Assembly: GCA_910576205.1 (NCBI GenBank)
Contig: CAJTHL010000001.1
Span: forward strand, 186,001-250,000
Direction: 5' to 3'
Length of the DNA stretch: 64,000 bases
From: Clostridia bacterium
Lineage (GTDB): Bacteria; Bacillota; Clostridia; Lachnospirales; Lachnospiraceae
Part shown: positions 39,463 through 48,258 of the stretch, in pieces
Layout of the letters: each line of letters opens with the position of its first letter
How positions within the stretch are numbered: the first letter of the stretch is position 1
Notes under the pieces: generated by a model
The model's input: the letters and a program-made list of their open reading frames with translations, nothing else
What the model was told of the DNA's origin: nothing
Database searches by the model: none
Translations under genes and position numbers: made by a program

Positions 39463-40560
39463 TTAAATCTTTCTTTTAAGCCGTACCGCCACACTACGAA
39501 GCGCATTTAAAAGGCAGGTTGTCCACACCATTCCATGGCCCAGGCTCCACTTAAGCAGACGGTAATCCAAAGGTTTCGGCTGCCCCTTGCGGCAGGCCTC
39601 CCGCACGTCCGCATCCAGGCAGAGTCGGCGGATTGCCTCCCGCTTTTCCCTGGCCGTCATTTCCCTGTCAAAGGGAAGCCGCTCCACATCATCCAGACAT
39701 TCGCATAAAAAGCGGGTGTCCACCACGCGCCGGATCCGCTCCTCCTGGTATCCCCCATCTGGGCCGGAAACCAGACGCCCCCCTTTTGCCCCAGGGCACG
39801 CTTCCTCCCGGAAAAAATCCCCGGTTTCCCTGCGTATCCTCCTGGCAAGCTCCAGCTTATCGGCACGCTTCTGGTTTGACAGGGTCTGCCTGCTCTCCTC
39901 CTGGATATAATGATAGAGGGGCCTTTCCACCAGGGCTGTGTCCGGCCTTAGATCTGCCTGGCCGCCTTCCCCTGTTCTGGAAGCGCCCCCTCCCTCTTTT
40001 CCTCTCCCGGCAGCCCGCCGCAGATATTCCAGGTTAAAGAGCAGGTCTTCCCCAAGGCTTAAATCCTCCGGGAAATGCCCCATATATTCTTTCCGGTACA
40101 GCTTATTCCAGGGCATATTTAAAAATCCCGTCCCATAAAGCTCCAGAAGATCTGCTCCGGCCTGGGGAACCTTTTCCACGTCCGCCCCCACATAATGATG
40201 ATGAAAACCGCAGACAGCCAGGCTTCCTCTGGTTTTTTCCAGGGCATCCGCCATAGCGGCGCAGTAATCCGGCTCCACGAAATCGTCGCTGTCCACAAAC
40301 TGCACATACATGCCTCCCGCCTTGGAAAGCCCAGCATTCCGGGCCGAGGATACGCCTCCGTTCGCTTTGTGAATCACCCGGATGCGCGGATCCGCCTCTT
40401 GAAAGACATCACAGAGGGCCGGGCACCCATCCGGGGAACCGTCGTCCACCAGAATAATCTCCAGGTTTTCATAAGTCTGGGCCTGCAGGCTTTCCACACA
40501 GCGACGCAGGTCGTTTTCCGCCTTGTAAACAGGAATAATTACTGATATTAAGCCCTTCAT
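39463..40560 (-). CDS. GT2 family glycosyltransferase
   Basis: 365 aa. It has MKGLISVIIPVYKAENDLRRC, LVDDGSPDGCPALCD and FVDSDDFVE, then MPWNKLYRKEYMG. A Gly/Arg-rich insertion (about residues 180-205) interrupts the mid-region. ATG 40560 is chosen to match its paralog; GGAGG lies 10 nt upstream. It follows the hexapeptide acyltransferase gene after 58 bp. Confidence 0.9.
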   Translation of the reverse strand: MKGLISVIIPVYKAENDLRRCVESLQAQTYENLEIILVDDGSPDGCPALCDVFQEADPRIRVIHKANGGVSSARNAGLSKAGGMYVQFVDSDDFVEPDYCAAMADALEKTRGSLAVCGFHHHYVGADVEKVPQAGADLLELYGTGFLNMPWNKLYRKEYMGHFPEDLSLGEDLLFNLEYLRRAAGRGKEGGGASRTGEGGQADLRPDTALVERPLYHYIQEESRQTLSNQKRADKLELARRIRRETGDFFREEACPGAKGGRLVSGPDGGYQEERIRRVVDTRFLCECLDDVERLPFDREMTAREKREAIRRLCLDADVREACRKGQPKPLDYRLLKWSLGHGMVWTTCLLNALRSVAVRLKRKI

Positions 40561-40618
40561 CCCGGCAAATCCTCCCCTATACATTTTCCCGCCAGCAGAC
40601 CTGGCTATCCCAAAGGAC

Positions 40619-41182
40619 TTATTCCCGGTCAGCAGTCTCCGGCTTTTCCTCTTCCCTGGAAAGCGGCCGCCCTCCTTTGGCGATTCCCAGATAAAGGCTG
40701 TGGGGCTCTACCTTTCCTCTCACCACGGCTCCCGCAGCAATCACCGCCCCGTCTCCGATCTCGCTTCCTTTTAATATCACCGCGTTAGCGCCAATCCATA
40801 CGTCGTTTCCAATAACTACCGGGGCAGTCTGATACCGGCCCCAGCCGGCCCGGTAATCGTGATCCTGGTCTACAATCACCACATTGTTGGCAATCTGGCA
40901 TCTGTCCCCGATCTCTATGCGCTCCAGGCAGGTGACGCTGACGTGGGTGTTGAAAAAGCACTTGTCCCCAATCGTAAGCCTTCCCCCTTCCGCCCGCAAG
41001 AACAGGCCAAACCGGGAAACCGTCTCCCGCCCCAGGGAAACCCTGGCCTTCTTGTCCATGTGCAGCTCCGCATGCTTTCCAAAAGCCTGCACCCAGGTAA
41101 GCCTTAAGCGGCCGCCATATCTCACCTTCCAGAAAAAAACCCTGGGCAGAGATAAGACTGCCCGCACCGCCAATTCATTCAT
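40619..41182 (-). CDS. Left-handed beta-helix (hexapeptide) acyltransferase
   Basis: 187 aa. Hexapeptide-type repeats run from about residue 55 to 165 (LTIGDKCFFNTHVSVTCLERIEIGDRC, then VIGNDVWIGANAVILKGSEIGDGAVIAAG). The segment VIVDQDHDY contains the likely active His. It resembles CapG/WcaF/Maa-type acetyltransferases that O-acetylate sugars of surface polysaccharides. TGGAGG precedes the ATG at 41182, directly after a repeat copy. Confidence 0.88.
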   Translation of the reverse strand: MNELAVRAVLSLPRVFFWKVRYGGRLRLTWVQAFGKHAELHMDKKARVSLGRETVSRFGLFLRAEGGRLTIGDKCFFNTHVSVTCLERIEIGDRCQIANNVVIVDQDHDYRAGWGRYQTAPVVIGNDVWIGANAVILKGSEIGDGAVIAAGAVVRGKVEPHSLYLGIAKGGRPLSREEEKPETADRE

Positions 41183-41189
41183 ATTTCCT

Positions 41190-41325
41190 CCATTTAAAGT
41201 TCCGCAACTCCCCTACCAAGGCCCTGGGGTCTGGAAGGTTTTCCCGACGTTTACGTCTGGAAATCCTTCCGGGGCCTTGTCCGGGCACTTGCTGTTTTAA
41301 AGTTCCGCAACTTCCTTACCTGCGC
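41190..41325 (-). repeat. Intergenic hairpin repeat, full copy plus upstream 3' half
   Basis: The full copy (41190-41299) has the covarying outer arm AACAGCAAGTGCC against GAGTTGCGGAACT, a middle stem CAAGGCCC/GGGCCTTG (perfect 8 bp), and an inner stem GGAAGG..TTTCC/GGAAA..CCTTCC. The extra 3' half begins inside the end of the flippase gene (stop at 41316) and reads GGAAGTTGCGGAACTTTAA. Confidence 0.75.
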
Positions 41326-42839
41326 CCTGTTTTCTCACGGATTTTCCCGAAAACCATTTCCCGCTCACCCTTTCGAAGCACAATGAAAAAGTTTGCGCCG
41401 AGAGCCAGAAGTCCTGTGCAGCCTCCCACCAGAAACAGGTTTAGCCAGCTATGGATGGGAACCAGCCACTGGGAAACCGTTCCCAGAGCCCAGATACATG
41501 TGATGGATACCAGCCCCATGCCGATATCCCCGTAAAAATAATTCCACTTAAGCTCCAGACATTTTGCCGCATAGATGGGCGTAAAGGTAAGATTTCGCAA
41601 AAGCCCGATAACTGTGCTTACGCCTGCAATCACATAAAGCCCCAGGTCCGTGGCCTGTAGCAGCACAAAGACAATAGCCGTGGTCACAGCCCCGCTGCCC
41701 ACCATCACAAGGGAATTTACCCGCACTTTTTTCGTGATAATAAATACATGGTACAGCACCTGGATGCTGGCGCTCACAAAGAGCACAGCCATGGAGAGCA
41801 CGGCCAGCCGGTATAACAGCTCCTGGTCGTCCCGCCAGCTCATCCACAAGGAAAAGAAGGCTCTCCCATAGGCTACCACAAAGGCGATGGGAATGCTCAT
41901 CATGAAAATCATAATCCGGTTGGAGCTTTTGATAATGTCCAACAGCTCCTGTTTATTTTCTTTGGCATAAGCGATGGTAATGCTGGGGGTAAAGACCCCC
42001 ACCACAGTTCCCATAAGAGAGGAGAGCATGGTTGGAATTTGCTTGGCAATGGACAGGGAATTCATGGCCGCCGCGTTGATAAATACGTTGGCAATTACTG
42101 TATCCAGCCCGTCCAGCAGTACCTGCCCCAGCCTTGTGACAGAATTCCAGGCCCCAAGGGAAATAAGCTCCCGCACCTTCTGCCACCGGAAATACTTAAA
42201 TCCAATGTGAATCTGGGGCAGAAGCCGTCTGGTAAACCGCCTGTTGGCAAAGGCCACAACCACCGTAGCCGCCACGCTTCCCAGTCCCACATACCACAGA
42301 TGGGCCGGAAAAAAACGGTAGGTGACAAAAAGAATGGATACCCGCACCAGCTCCGACACAATGGTTGCCAGGGACGTGAGCTCCAGCCTGTTTAAGCTGT
42401 AGGTGGTCACGCCAAAGACCGAGGTAATGATACTGACAAAAAAATTCAGAAACACAAAGCCCCAGAGCATCTGCACATCCCGCAGGATTCCCCCGGGCAC
42501 CTGGAAGAGATGGTTCAGAAACATAACCACACAGATAGCCGGAACCAGAAAAATCCCCGCCATCATAAGATTTGCGTAAAAAACAGAAGAAAAATATTCG
42601 TTTGCCCCCTGGTGATCCTTCTTGTGGAGCTGAATCGTGATAAAACGGCTTGCCATAGTGTTTAAGGCTGACACCACAATCTGGGCCCAGGTCACAATAT
42701 CGTTGGCAGTCTTGGTAAATCCGTAGGCATCGTCAATACTGCTGTCAATGACAGCTGTCAGCACAAAGCTGATGCCCAGATTAATGATAAACACCAGGAG
42801 CTGGGCCGACATATTGATTGCAAGACGTTTTTTGTCCAT
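41316..42839 (-). CDS. Polysaccharide flippase (Wzx/MOP superfamily)
   Basis: 507 aa with about 14 membrane segments. The start (RLAINMSAQLLVFIINLGISFVLTAVI), the ITIQLHKKDHQGANEYF loop, and SLSIAKQIPTMLSSLMGTVVGVFTPSI fit MOP-type oligosaccharide flippases. It would move lipid-linked repeat units to the outer face. No strong ribosome binding site is seen beyond AGGAG in the spacer. It follows the DUF2142 gene after 36 bp with a repeat half-copy in between. Confidence 0.87.
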   Translation of the reverse strand: MDKKRLAINMSAQLLVFIINLGISFVLTAVIDSSIDDAYGFTKTANDIVTWAQIVVSALNTMASRFITIQLHKKDHQGANEYFSSVFYANLMMAGIFLVPAICVVMFLNHLFQVPGGILRDVQMLWGFVFLNFFVSIITSVFGVTTYSLNRLELTSLATIVSELVRVSILFVTYRFFPAHLWYVGLGSVAATVVVAFANRRFTRRLLPQIHIGFKYFRWQKVRELISLGAWNSVTRLGQVLLDGLDTVIANVFINAAAMNSLSIAKQIPTMLSSLMGTVVGVFTPSITIAYAKENKQELLDIIKSSNRIMIFMMSIPIAFVVAYGRAFFSLWMSWRDDQELLYRLAVLSMAVLFVSASIQVLYHVFIITKKVRVNSLVMVGSGAVTTAIVFVLLQATDLGLYVIAGVSTVIGLLRNLTFTPIYAAKCLELKWNYFYGDIGMGLVSITCIWALGTVSQWLVPIHSWLNLFLVGGCTGLLALGANFFIVLRKGEREMVFGKIREKTGRR

Positions 42840-42848
42840 CTATCTCAT

Positions 42849-42880
42849 TCTCCTATTCCAGTTCCGCAATCGCCCCTACC
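42849..42880 (-). repeat. Intergenic repeat, 3' half-copy
   Basis: The minus strand reads GGGGCGATTGCGGAACTGG then AATAGGAG. The half-copy overlaps the DUF2142 stop codon, as at 8767-8796. Confidence 0.55.
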
Positions 42881-45740
42881 GGATCACCAGCACCGCCTTG
42901 ATTAGATACATCACCGTCAGGAGCTGGCCCACAAAGGCCGCGTACACCAGGCCTCTCTCGGGATTTTTCTCATACATCAGCAGCCGGTTGCGCCCCACCA
43001 GGGCAAAGGCCGGAAGCAGCGGAATGAGATACCGGCCCTGGACGCCCTCTATGGACACGTTTCCCATAGGCGTCCAGGTCAGAAGCATTCCCACCAGGAT
43101 AATGCCGAAACTGGCCCCGCAGACCAGAGTTACCCACCATTTCTGCCATGTTTTTACAAATACAGGTTCCCTTTGTTCCTTGCACACAGATAATGCCAGA
43201 AGAAGCAGAAACAGAATGGGAATGGCCTCGGAGATCTCGATCTCCACCCATCCCATCTTCTGTCCCACCACAGATTGCAGGTAAAAGCCCAGCTTGTCCG
43301 TCAGTGTGCTTGTCATCATGGACACAAACGCCAGGGGATCCTGGAGAAAATAGCCGATGGTATAGCCCGCTGTGGTGGAGGAGCCTACGGTGCTTGTGGC
43401 CTCCGTGGTGGCCACAATCTGGGTGACCGTATCCGTATTTTTATTAAAAAAGCCAAGAACCGGAAGCATGAACAATCCGGCCACGGAAAATATCTGCACA
43501 CGCCTGTTTCTGAATTTCCTGGCGGGAATCAGAAGGGCCAGGAAACACACCGGCAGGTAGACGCCGCTCTTGCCATAAATCATCACAATGGCCAGAATGC
43601 CCATCGCCAGAATATCCTTTGGCCGCACCGGCTCCTCCCCGTAAGCAAGGGACAGACAGTAGCTTGTATACAGGAAAATCACGCCACTGATAACCGCGTC
43701 ATAGGAAAAGGAGGTACACTGCTGTAAATTCATGGGCAGTACCGCCAGCAGAAACAACGTGGTTTTCCCAAAGGGAAGCTTTCGCATGCTCCAGTAGGCA
43801 AGAAGGGCAAAAAACAGAAGGCTGCACCAGCGGGCAAGCAGAAGCATGGGCACCGTGCCCAGGTGAAGGAGCCGCGCCAGGGTCATCCCCAGCACCGCAG
43901 GCAGATACACCACGAGGGGCGCCTGGGTGTTGGAGGTAGCGTCCGCTTCCACCAGGCTTTCATCCTTTGCCAGGGTAAAGAGCCCGTCATAGACCTCCTT
44001 ATAGTTAGTTAGGGTGGGCTCCGACGTAAACCGGATCTTCTCATCGTCCGCCCGCTTGTAGCATTTATTCTCTCCCGCCGTCTCTATGCCCAGCAGGGCG
44101 TTGGAATGGCGGTAGGTCATGTCAATATGATATTTCTCATCTGGCGTCATATAGGGCACAAGGAGAAAATTGTACACCACGCCCAGACAAAGGATGGTCA
44201 GCAGAAATACCCGTTCTATCCGCCATCTGCGCAGAAAAAGAGCCCAGTAAAAGGCAGCCGCAAACAGCTCAAAAAATACGCACATGGCAAAAAAGTACTT
44301 CTTCAGAAACAGATTGAAATACTGGTGCACATTCATGCTAAGCCTCTTGCCGCTCTCCTGACCATTGATAAAAAGCGTATTTTCCGGGTAGTACCCTTCC
44401 GGCGTCACAAATACACCCAGGCCGCTTCCCAAAAGTTCCGGGGAAAATTCCAGCTCTACCACATATTCGTGCCCTTTCACGTCCCTCTGGGAATTGTCGA
44501 AAATCAGCCCCAGATACTGGCCGTCCAGGATATTCCCGGCCTCCGCCAGAGTGCTGCACAGCTGTTCCCCGGTAGTGAGGTCTGTCACGGAAGCGGAAAC
44601 GGTTCCCTCTGCCACAAAATCCTCCGCCAGGTCCATACGCACCCCAAGACCCACCAGGTCGTCCTCCTCCGTCACATAATGCTGTTCCAGACGGGAGGTC
44701 TCCTCCGTGATTGGAAGAATCTCCTGGTTATCCCGCATAACCGCCATCCGGTTGGTGGTATTCATGGCTTTTCTTATCTGTACGTCGTAGACATGGTAGA
44801 ACACAAGGGCCACCAGAAGGAGCAGAAGCCCTAAGCCTATCAGCAGACGGTACTTTCCATACAGAGCCTGCATACGGGCCGCCAGCCGGCGCCCTTTCTT
44901 ATCCCGGGAGGCCTCACTTTCTGTATTCCCCAGCTCCGCCTCTTCCGGACAAAAACTCTCTCCCGGTTCCCCGGACGACGCAGCCAAAGCCCCCGCTTTC
45001 TCCTGGCTGCCTTTCGCGTCCGCCAAACTCTTCACAGACTCACTGGACGGCGCAGCCAAAGCCTCAGCTTTCCCCTGGCTGCCCTTTACATCCGCAAAAG
45101 CCTTCCCTGATTCACCGGGCGCATCCTCCCACACCGCGTACAGCATCAGTCCCAGAAGGGCCAGCATGGCAAACTGCACCAGATACTGCTTCACATAGTG
45201 TACCTGGGTGAGATAAATAGCGTTGTAGATCAGGTTTTTCTCCAGAGCCTGTCCGTTCTCAAAGCTGCTGCCCGGCGTGTCCACCTCGGTGTTCAGCCAG
45301 ATGGAGGGGCCCTCTTTTACGTCCTCTCCCCAGATACGAACCTCTATCGTTCCCTCCGTAAGCTCCGTGTCCAGGGAAACGCCCCAGAAGGCCTCCTCCT
45401 TTAAGTCCGTGAGGGCATGGCTCTCCTGTCCCAGCAGTTCCCGGCCTTCCTCGTCCCACGCCTCCAGCCAGATGTATCCCTGGGTAAAAACCTGTTGGTT
45501 TGCAGTAAAATAAAAGGAGATATCTTTCAAAACCTCCTTTTGTATCTCATAATGAAAGGTAAGGACCGTTTCATCCGTAATCTCCTGGGTTTTGAGGGCC
45601 AGGGACGGTTTCCCCACGCCCTCCAGCCCCCTTGCAGCCAGTTTGTCATGGGGAATCCCTATGCTGACAGCCAGATAAAGAAGGCAAAGGAGCAGATACC
45701 CCAGGAGACACTTCTTTTTATTCCTTTGCAGCGTCTGCAT
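42876..45740 (-). CDS. DUF2142 polytopic membrane protein with tandem-repeat insert
   Basis: 954 aa. An N-terminal membrane segment and an extracytoplasmic beta-rich domain (about 40-165) are followed by a second membrane segment, a cytosolic low-complexity insert (about 200-270), another outer domain, and a C-terminal polytopic GT-C-like region with SYDAVISGVIFLYTSYCLS and GVQGRYLIPLLPAFAL, which are DUF2142 features. Members are found in polysaccharide loci and are thought to act as glycosyltransferases or polymerases, so here it may be the Wzy-like enzyme. ATG 45740 lies 7 bp after the HPr stop, with AGGGGG spanning that junction. Confidence 0.8.
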   Translation of the reverse strand: MQTLQRNKKKCLLGYLLLCLLYLAVSIGIPHDKLAARGLEGVGKPSLALKTQEITDETVLTFHYEIQKEVLKDISFYFTANQQVFTQGYIWLEAWDEEGRELLGQESHALTDLKEEAFWGVSLDTELTEGTIEVRIWGEDVKEGPSIWLNTEVDTPGSSFENGQALEKNLIYNAIYLTQVHYVKQYLVQFAMLALLGLMLYAVWEDAPGESGKAFADVKGSQGKAEALAAPSSESVKSLADAKGSQEKAGALAASSGEPGESFCPEEAELGNTESEASRDKKGRRLAARMQALYGKYRLLIGLGLLLLLVALVFYHVYDVQIRKAMNTTNRMAVMRDNQEILPITEETSRLEQHYVTEEDDLVGLGVRMDLAEDFVAEGTVSASVTDLTTGEQLCSTLAEAGNILDGQYLGLIFDNSQRDVKGHEYVVELEFSPELLGSGLGVFVTPEGYYPENTLFINGQESGKRLSMNVHQYFNLFLKKYFFAMCVFFELFAAAFYWALFLRRWRIERVFLLTILCLGVVYNFLLVPYMTPDEKYHIDMTYRHSNALLGIETAGENKCYKRADDEKIRFTSEPTLTNYKEVYDGLFTLAKDESLVEADATSNTQAPLVVYLPAVLGMTLARLLHLGTVPMLLLARWCSLLFFALLAYWSMRKLPFGKTTLFLLAVLPMNLQQCTSFSYDAVISGVIFLYTSYCLSLAYGEEPVRPKDILAMGILAIVMIYGKSGVYLPVCFLALLIPARKFRNRRVQIFSVAGLFMLPVLGFFNKNTDTVTQIVATTEATSTVGSSTTAGYTIGYFLQDPLAFVSMMTSTLTDKLGFYLQSVVGQKMGWVEIEISEAIPILFLLLLALSVCKEQREPVFVKTWQKWWVTLVCGASFGIILVGMLLTWTPMGNVSIEGVQGRYLIPLLPAFALVGRNRLLMYEKNPERGLVYAAFVGQLLTVMYLIKAVLVIR
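44968..45111 (-). repeat. Intragenic tandem repeat, two 72-bp units
   Basis: Two in-frame 24-residue units start SGKAFADVKGSQGKA and SVKSLADAKGSQEKA, each ending in ALAA plus Ser/Gly/Glu. A third degenerate start (PGESF) follows. The units lie in the predicted cytosolic linker of the DUF2142 protein. Confidence 0.7.
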
Positions 45741-45747
45741 GAGCCCC

Positions 45748-46011
45748 CTACTCACCAAGACCGCCCTCAATGGCATCCGTCAGTGTCTTAAGGGCCAGCT
45801 CCTCGTCCGCACCGTTGCAGATCAGCTCAATCTCGTCCCCGGATTTAACGCAGGCTCCCAGCACACTCAAGACGCTCTTGGCATTTGCCGTGGTGTCCCC
45901 AAACGTAAACGTAATCAGAGATTTAAACTGCATTGCCGTCTTGCACAGGATGCCCGCAGGCCGAAGATGAAGCCCTGTAGGATTCTTGATTACCAGTTTT
46001 CTGCTTACCAT
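45748..46011 (-). CDS. HPr family phosphocarrier protein
   Basis: 87 aa. Both regulatory phosphorylation sites are present by count: His15 in TGLHLRPAG and Ser46 in ANAKSVLSVLG. It could therefore act in sugar PTS transfer (His) and in CcpA-type catabolite control (Ser). GGGAGG precedes the ATG. The downstream DUF2142 gene starts 7 bp after its TAG, and cdaR ends 28 bp upstream, so HPr sits between c-di-AMP and polysaccharide genes. Whether this is the main HPr or a second copy cannot be told from the window. Confidence 0.93.
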   Translation of the reverse strand: MVSRKLVIKNPTGLHLRPAGILCKTAMQFKSLITFTFGDTTANAKSVLSVLGACVKSGDEIELICNGADEELALKTLTDAIEGGLGE

Positions 46012-46039
46012 AAGTAAAACCTCCCTTTCTTTGCCTCTC

Positions 46040-47347
46040 CTAGTTGTTTTCTTCCTGTCTCCCGGTATCCGGCCTCTCCGTATTCCCCCGGCCGCTGGTT
46101 CCTTTCAGCAGCTCAAAGGAAACCTTTACGTCGCCCCCCAGGCCGCATTCTCCCGGCACATCGATCTGCAGCGTCCTGGTGTAGCTTCCCGCCCTGCTGG
46201 CAGGCGCCACGTCCAGAATCACCACGATGTCCTCTGTATTCAGTTCCTCCAGCGCCGTGGTAAGTCCCGTCACCGGAATGGTAATTTCTTCCAAATCCTC
46301 GAAATCCACACTGTAGCCCCTGGGCACCCCGGTTATCTCAATCCTGGAAACCGGAAGCGTGACGTCCCGCTTCTCGTGGGCCTCAATCTCCACCGTCACC
46401 ACGGCCAGGCCGTCCTTTGCCTCGTCTACTACACGTATATTTTCCGGCAGATAGGGAACCAGATTCACCTCAATCTGCTGGGTCTGGGTAAACCCGTTAA
46501 TGTTTACGGCCTCCCCGGGAATCGAGATGGTATTCAGCCCCTGCAGATTGGCTGTGGAGCCTGCGATCTCAATGGTGTCCGGCTTGAAGGTCATGCCCGT
46601 ATAGCTGTAGCCGTCAGCCGGCGTTCCCGTCACCTCAAACTGCAAGCCCACCTCTTTTGTCTTTAACATGGTAAGCTTCACAGGCATACCGTTTGCCTTA
46701 CCGTTATATTCCAGATAGGTGGTGTCCAGGGAATCCCCATCACTGTTCAGCACGGTTAAATTACAGATCACCGTGTCGTCCGCACTGCGGCCGGTCACAT
46801 CCACCTCCGCCTCAATGCGCTTAATGCGGGATATGATGGAGGCAGGGCCCGTTACGGCAATCACCCGCTGCTCCGGCACCATCTCACCTACCATATAGCC
46901 GCTTCCCGGCGTTCCCTTCTGCTTCACCACCACGTTAAATTCTTCTGTGGCAGAGTCCTCAATGCTGACCTTCACATTGTTCCAGCTCTTTCTTATATTT
47001 TCCGTCTCCACATCCCTGTTGGTGCAGCTGACGTTGATAGCCACCAGATTGCCAAATTGGATGTCCTTCTCCATATCGGCGGTGGCAATAAAATCCGCGC
47101 TGGAAAGCTTCTTGTGTACGGAGCGCTTGGCGCTGACCGTCACGGAAATCAGATCGCTGTCATCCTCTATCTTATATACCTTTCCCATGCTGGTAATGGC
47201 GTTTTCATTCAGCATGGTCACCCGGATCCCCCGGTATGTCTCTGTTTTCACCGGATCGTCCACATTCACCACCACCAGCCACAGCAACACGGCAAACAAC
47301 AGGGAAAGAATCTTCAGGCCAAGATTATTCGTCAGTTTTCCGCCCAC
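46040..47347 (-). CDS. cdaR: CdaA regulatory protein CdaR (YbbR-like domains)
   Basis: 435 aa. One N-terminal membrane segment (LSLLFAVLLWLVVVNV) is followed by four extracytoplasmic YbbR-like repeats with recurring VTGPASIISRIKRIEAEVDV-type units, and a short polar tail. CdaR binds and modulates the diadenylate cyclase CdaA. The start is GTG at 47347 with GGAAGGGG upstream. It overlaps the end of cdaA by 23 bp, so translation is coupled. Confidence 0.93.
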   Translation of the reverse strand: MGGKLTNNLGLKILSLLFAVLLWLVVVNVDDPVKTETYRGIRVTMLNENAITSMGKVYKIEDDSDLISVTVSAKRSVHKKLSSADFIATADMEKDIQFGNLVAINVSCTNRDVETENIRKSWNNVKVSIEDSATEEFNVVVKQKGTPGSGYMVGEMVPEQRVIAVTGPASIISRIKRIEAEVDVTGRSADDTVICNLTVLNSDGDSLDTTYLEYNGKANGMPVKLTMLKTKEVGLQFEVTGTPADGYSYTGMTFKPDTIEIAGSTANLQGLNTISIPGEAVNINGFTQTQQIEVNLVPYLPENIRVVDEAKDGLAVVTVEIEAHEKRDVTLPVSRIEITGVPRGYSVDFEDLEEITIPVTGLTTALEELNTEDIVVILDVAPASRAGSYTRTLQIDVPGECGLGGDVKVSFELLKGTSGRGNTERPDTGRQEENN

Positions 47348-48203
47348 TCTTACCCCTTCCTTTCCACAGCTTAAACTTCCGGCTGTCCTGGGACTTTTCC
47401 TGCAGGAGCTTTAAGCGCTCCTCCAGCTCCGCCGGGCTTACATTCCGGTAAAGCTCCCCCTCCAAAGCCACCGACACAAATCCGGTTTCCTCCGATACCA
47501 CAATCGTAAAGGAGTCTGTCACCTCGCTGATACCCACCGCAGCCCTGTGCCTGGTTCCCAGCTCCTTGCTCAGAAGCAGGTTATCCGACAGGGGCAGATA
47601 GCAGGTGGCAGACAGAATCCGGTTTCCCCGAATTAGAACCGCCCCGTCGTGAAGCGGCGTGTTATGCTCAAAAATATTTATGAGAAGCTGACTGGACAGA
47701 AGGGAATCCAGGCTGATTCCCGTCCGTTCGTATTCTCCCAGAGGCGTGTTGCGCTCAATCACCATCAGGGCTCCTGTCTTTACCTTCCCCATCTCAAAAG
47801 ATGCCTTCACGATCTCATGGATAATCCGGTCGGAGAAAACCACCTGTCTGTCCTTGGTACTGTCAAAGCTGAAAACCGAGCTTAAGAGGTTCTGTCTGCC
47901 AAGCTGCTCCATAGCTTTCCGAAGCTCCGGGTGAAACACGATCACCAGGGCCGTCACTCCGATGCTGAACACATTCTTGAAAATCCACAGAATCGTATTC
48001 ATGCGGAAAACAAAGGCGACAAAGACAAAAACGCCCATGACCGCAAGGCCCCGGACAAGCATCCAGGTTCTGGTTTTCTTGATCCAGACCATTAACTGAT
48101 AAATCACAAAAGAAAGAATGATAATTTCCGCAATATCAGTTTTTGTAATGTCTGGAATGGAATCCAGGCTGACATATTTTCTTATAAAATCACTGATATT
48201 CAT
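47325..48203 (-). CDS. cdaA: Diadenylate cyclase CdaA
   Basis: 292 aa. Three N-terminal membrane segments (about 25-85) precede the DAC domain, whose two catalytic motifs are intact: DGAVLIRGNRI and GTRHRAAVGISE. It makes c-di-AMP from two ATP, controlling potassium uptake and osmotic balance. AAAGGA lies a little far from the ATG. The order cdaA-cdaR-HPr follows, and the unrelated potassium gene trkA is 47 kb away. Confidence 0.95.
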   Translation of the reverse strand: MNISDFIRKYVSLDSIPDITKTDIAEIIILSFVIYQLMVWIKKTRTWMLVRGLAVMGVFVFVAFVFRMNTILWIFKNVFSIGVTALVIVFHPELRKAMEQLGRQNLLSSVFSFDSTKDRQVVFSDRIIHEIVKASFEMGKVKTGALMVIERNTPLGEYERTGISLDSLLSSQLLINIFEHNTPLHDGAVLIRGNRILSATCYLPLSDNLLLSKELGTRHRAAVGISEVTDSFTIVVSEETGFVSVALEGELYRNVSPAELEERLKLLQEKSQDSRKFKLWKGRGKSGRKTDE

Positions 48204-48258
48204 GGCCTGTGGGTAATCCTTTCTTCAAGCAGATTATGTCTTTAGCTGAAGCCGCCCC

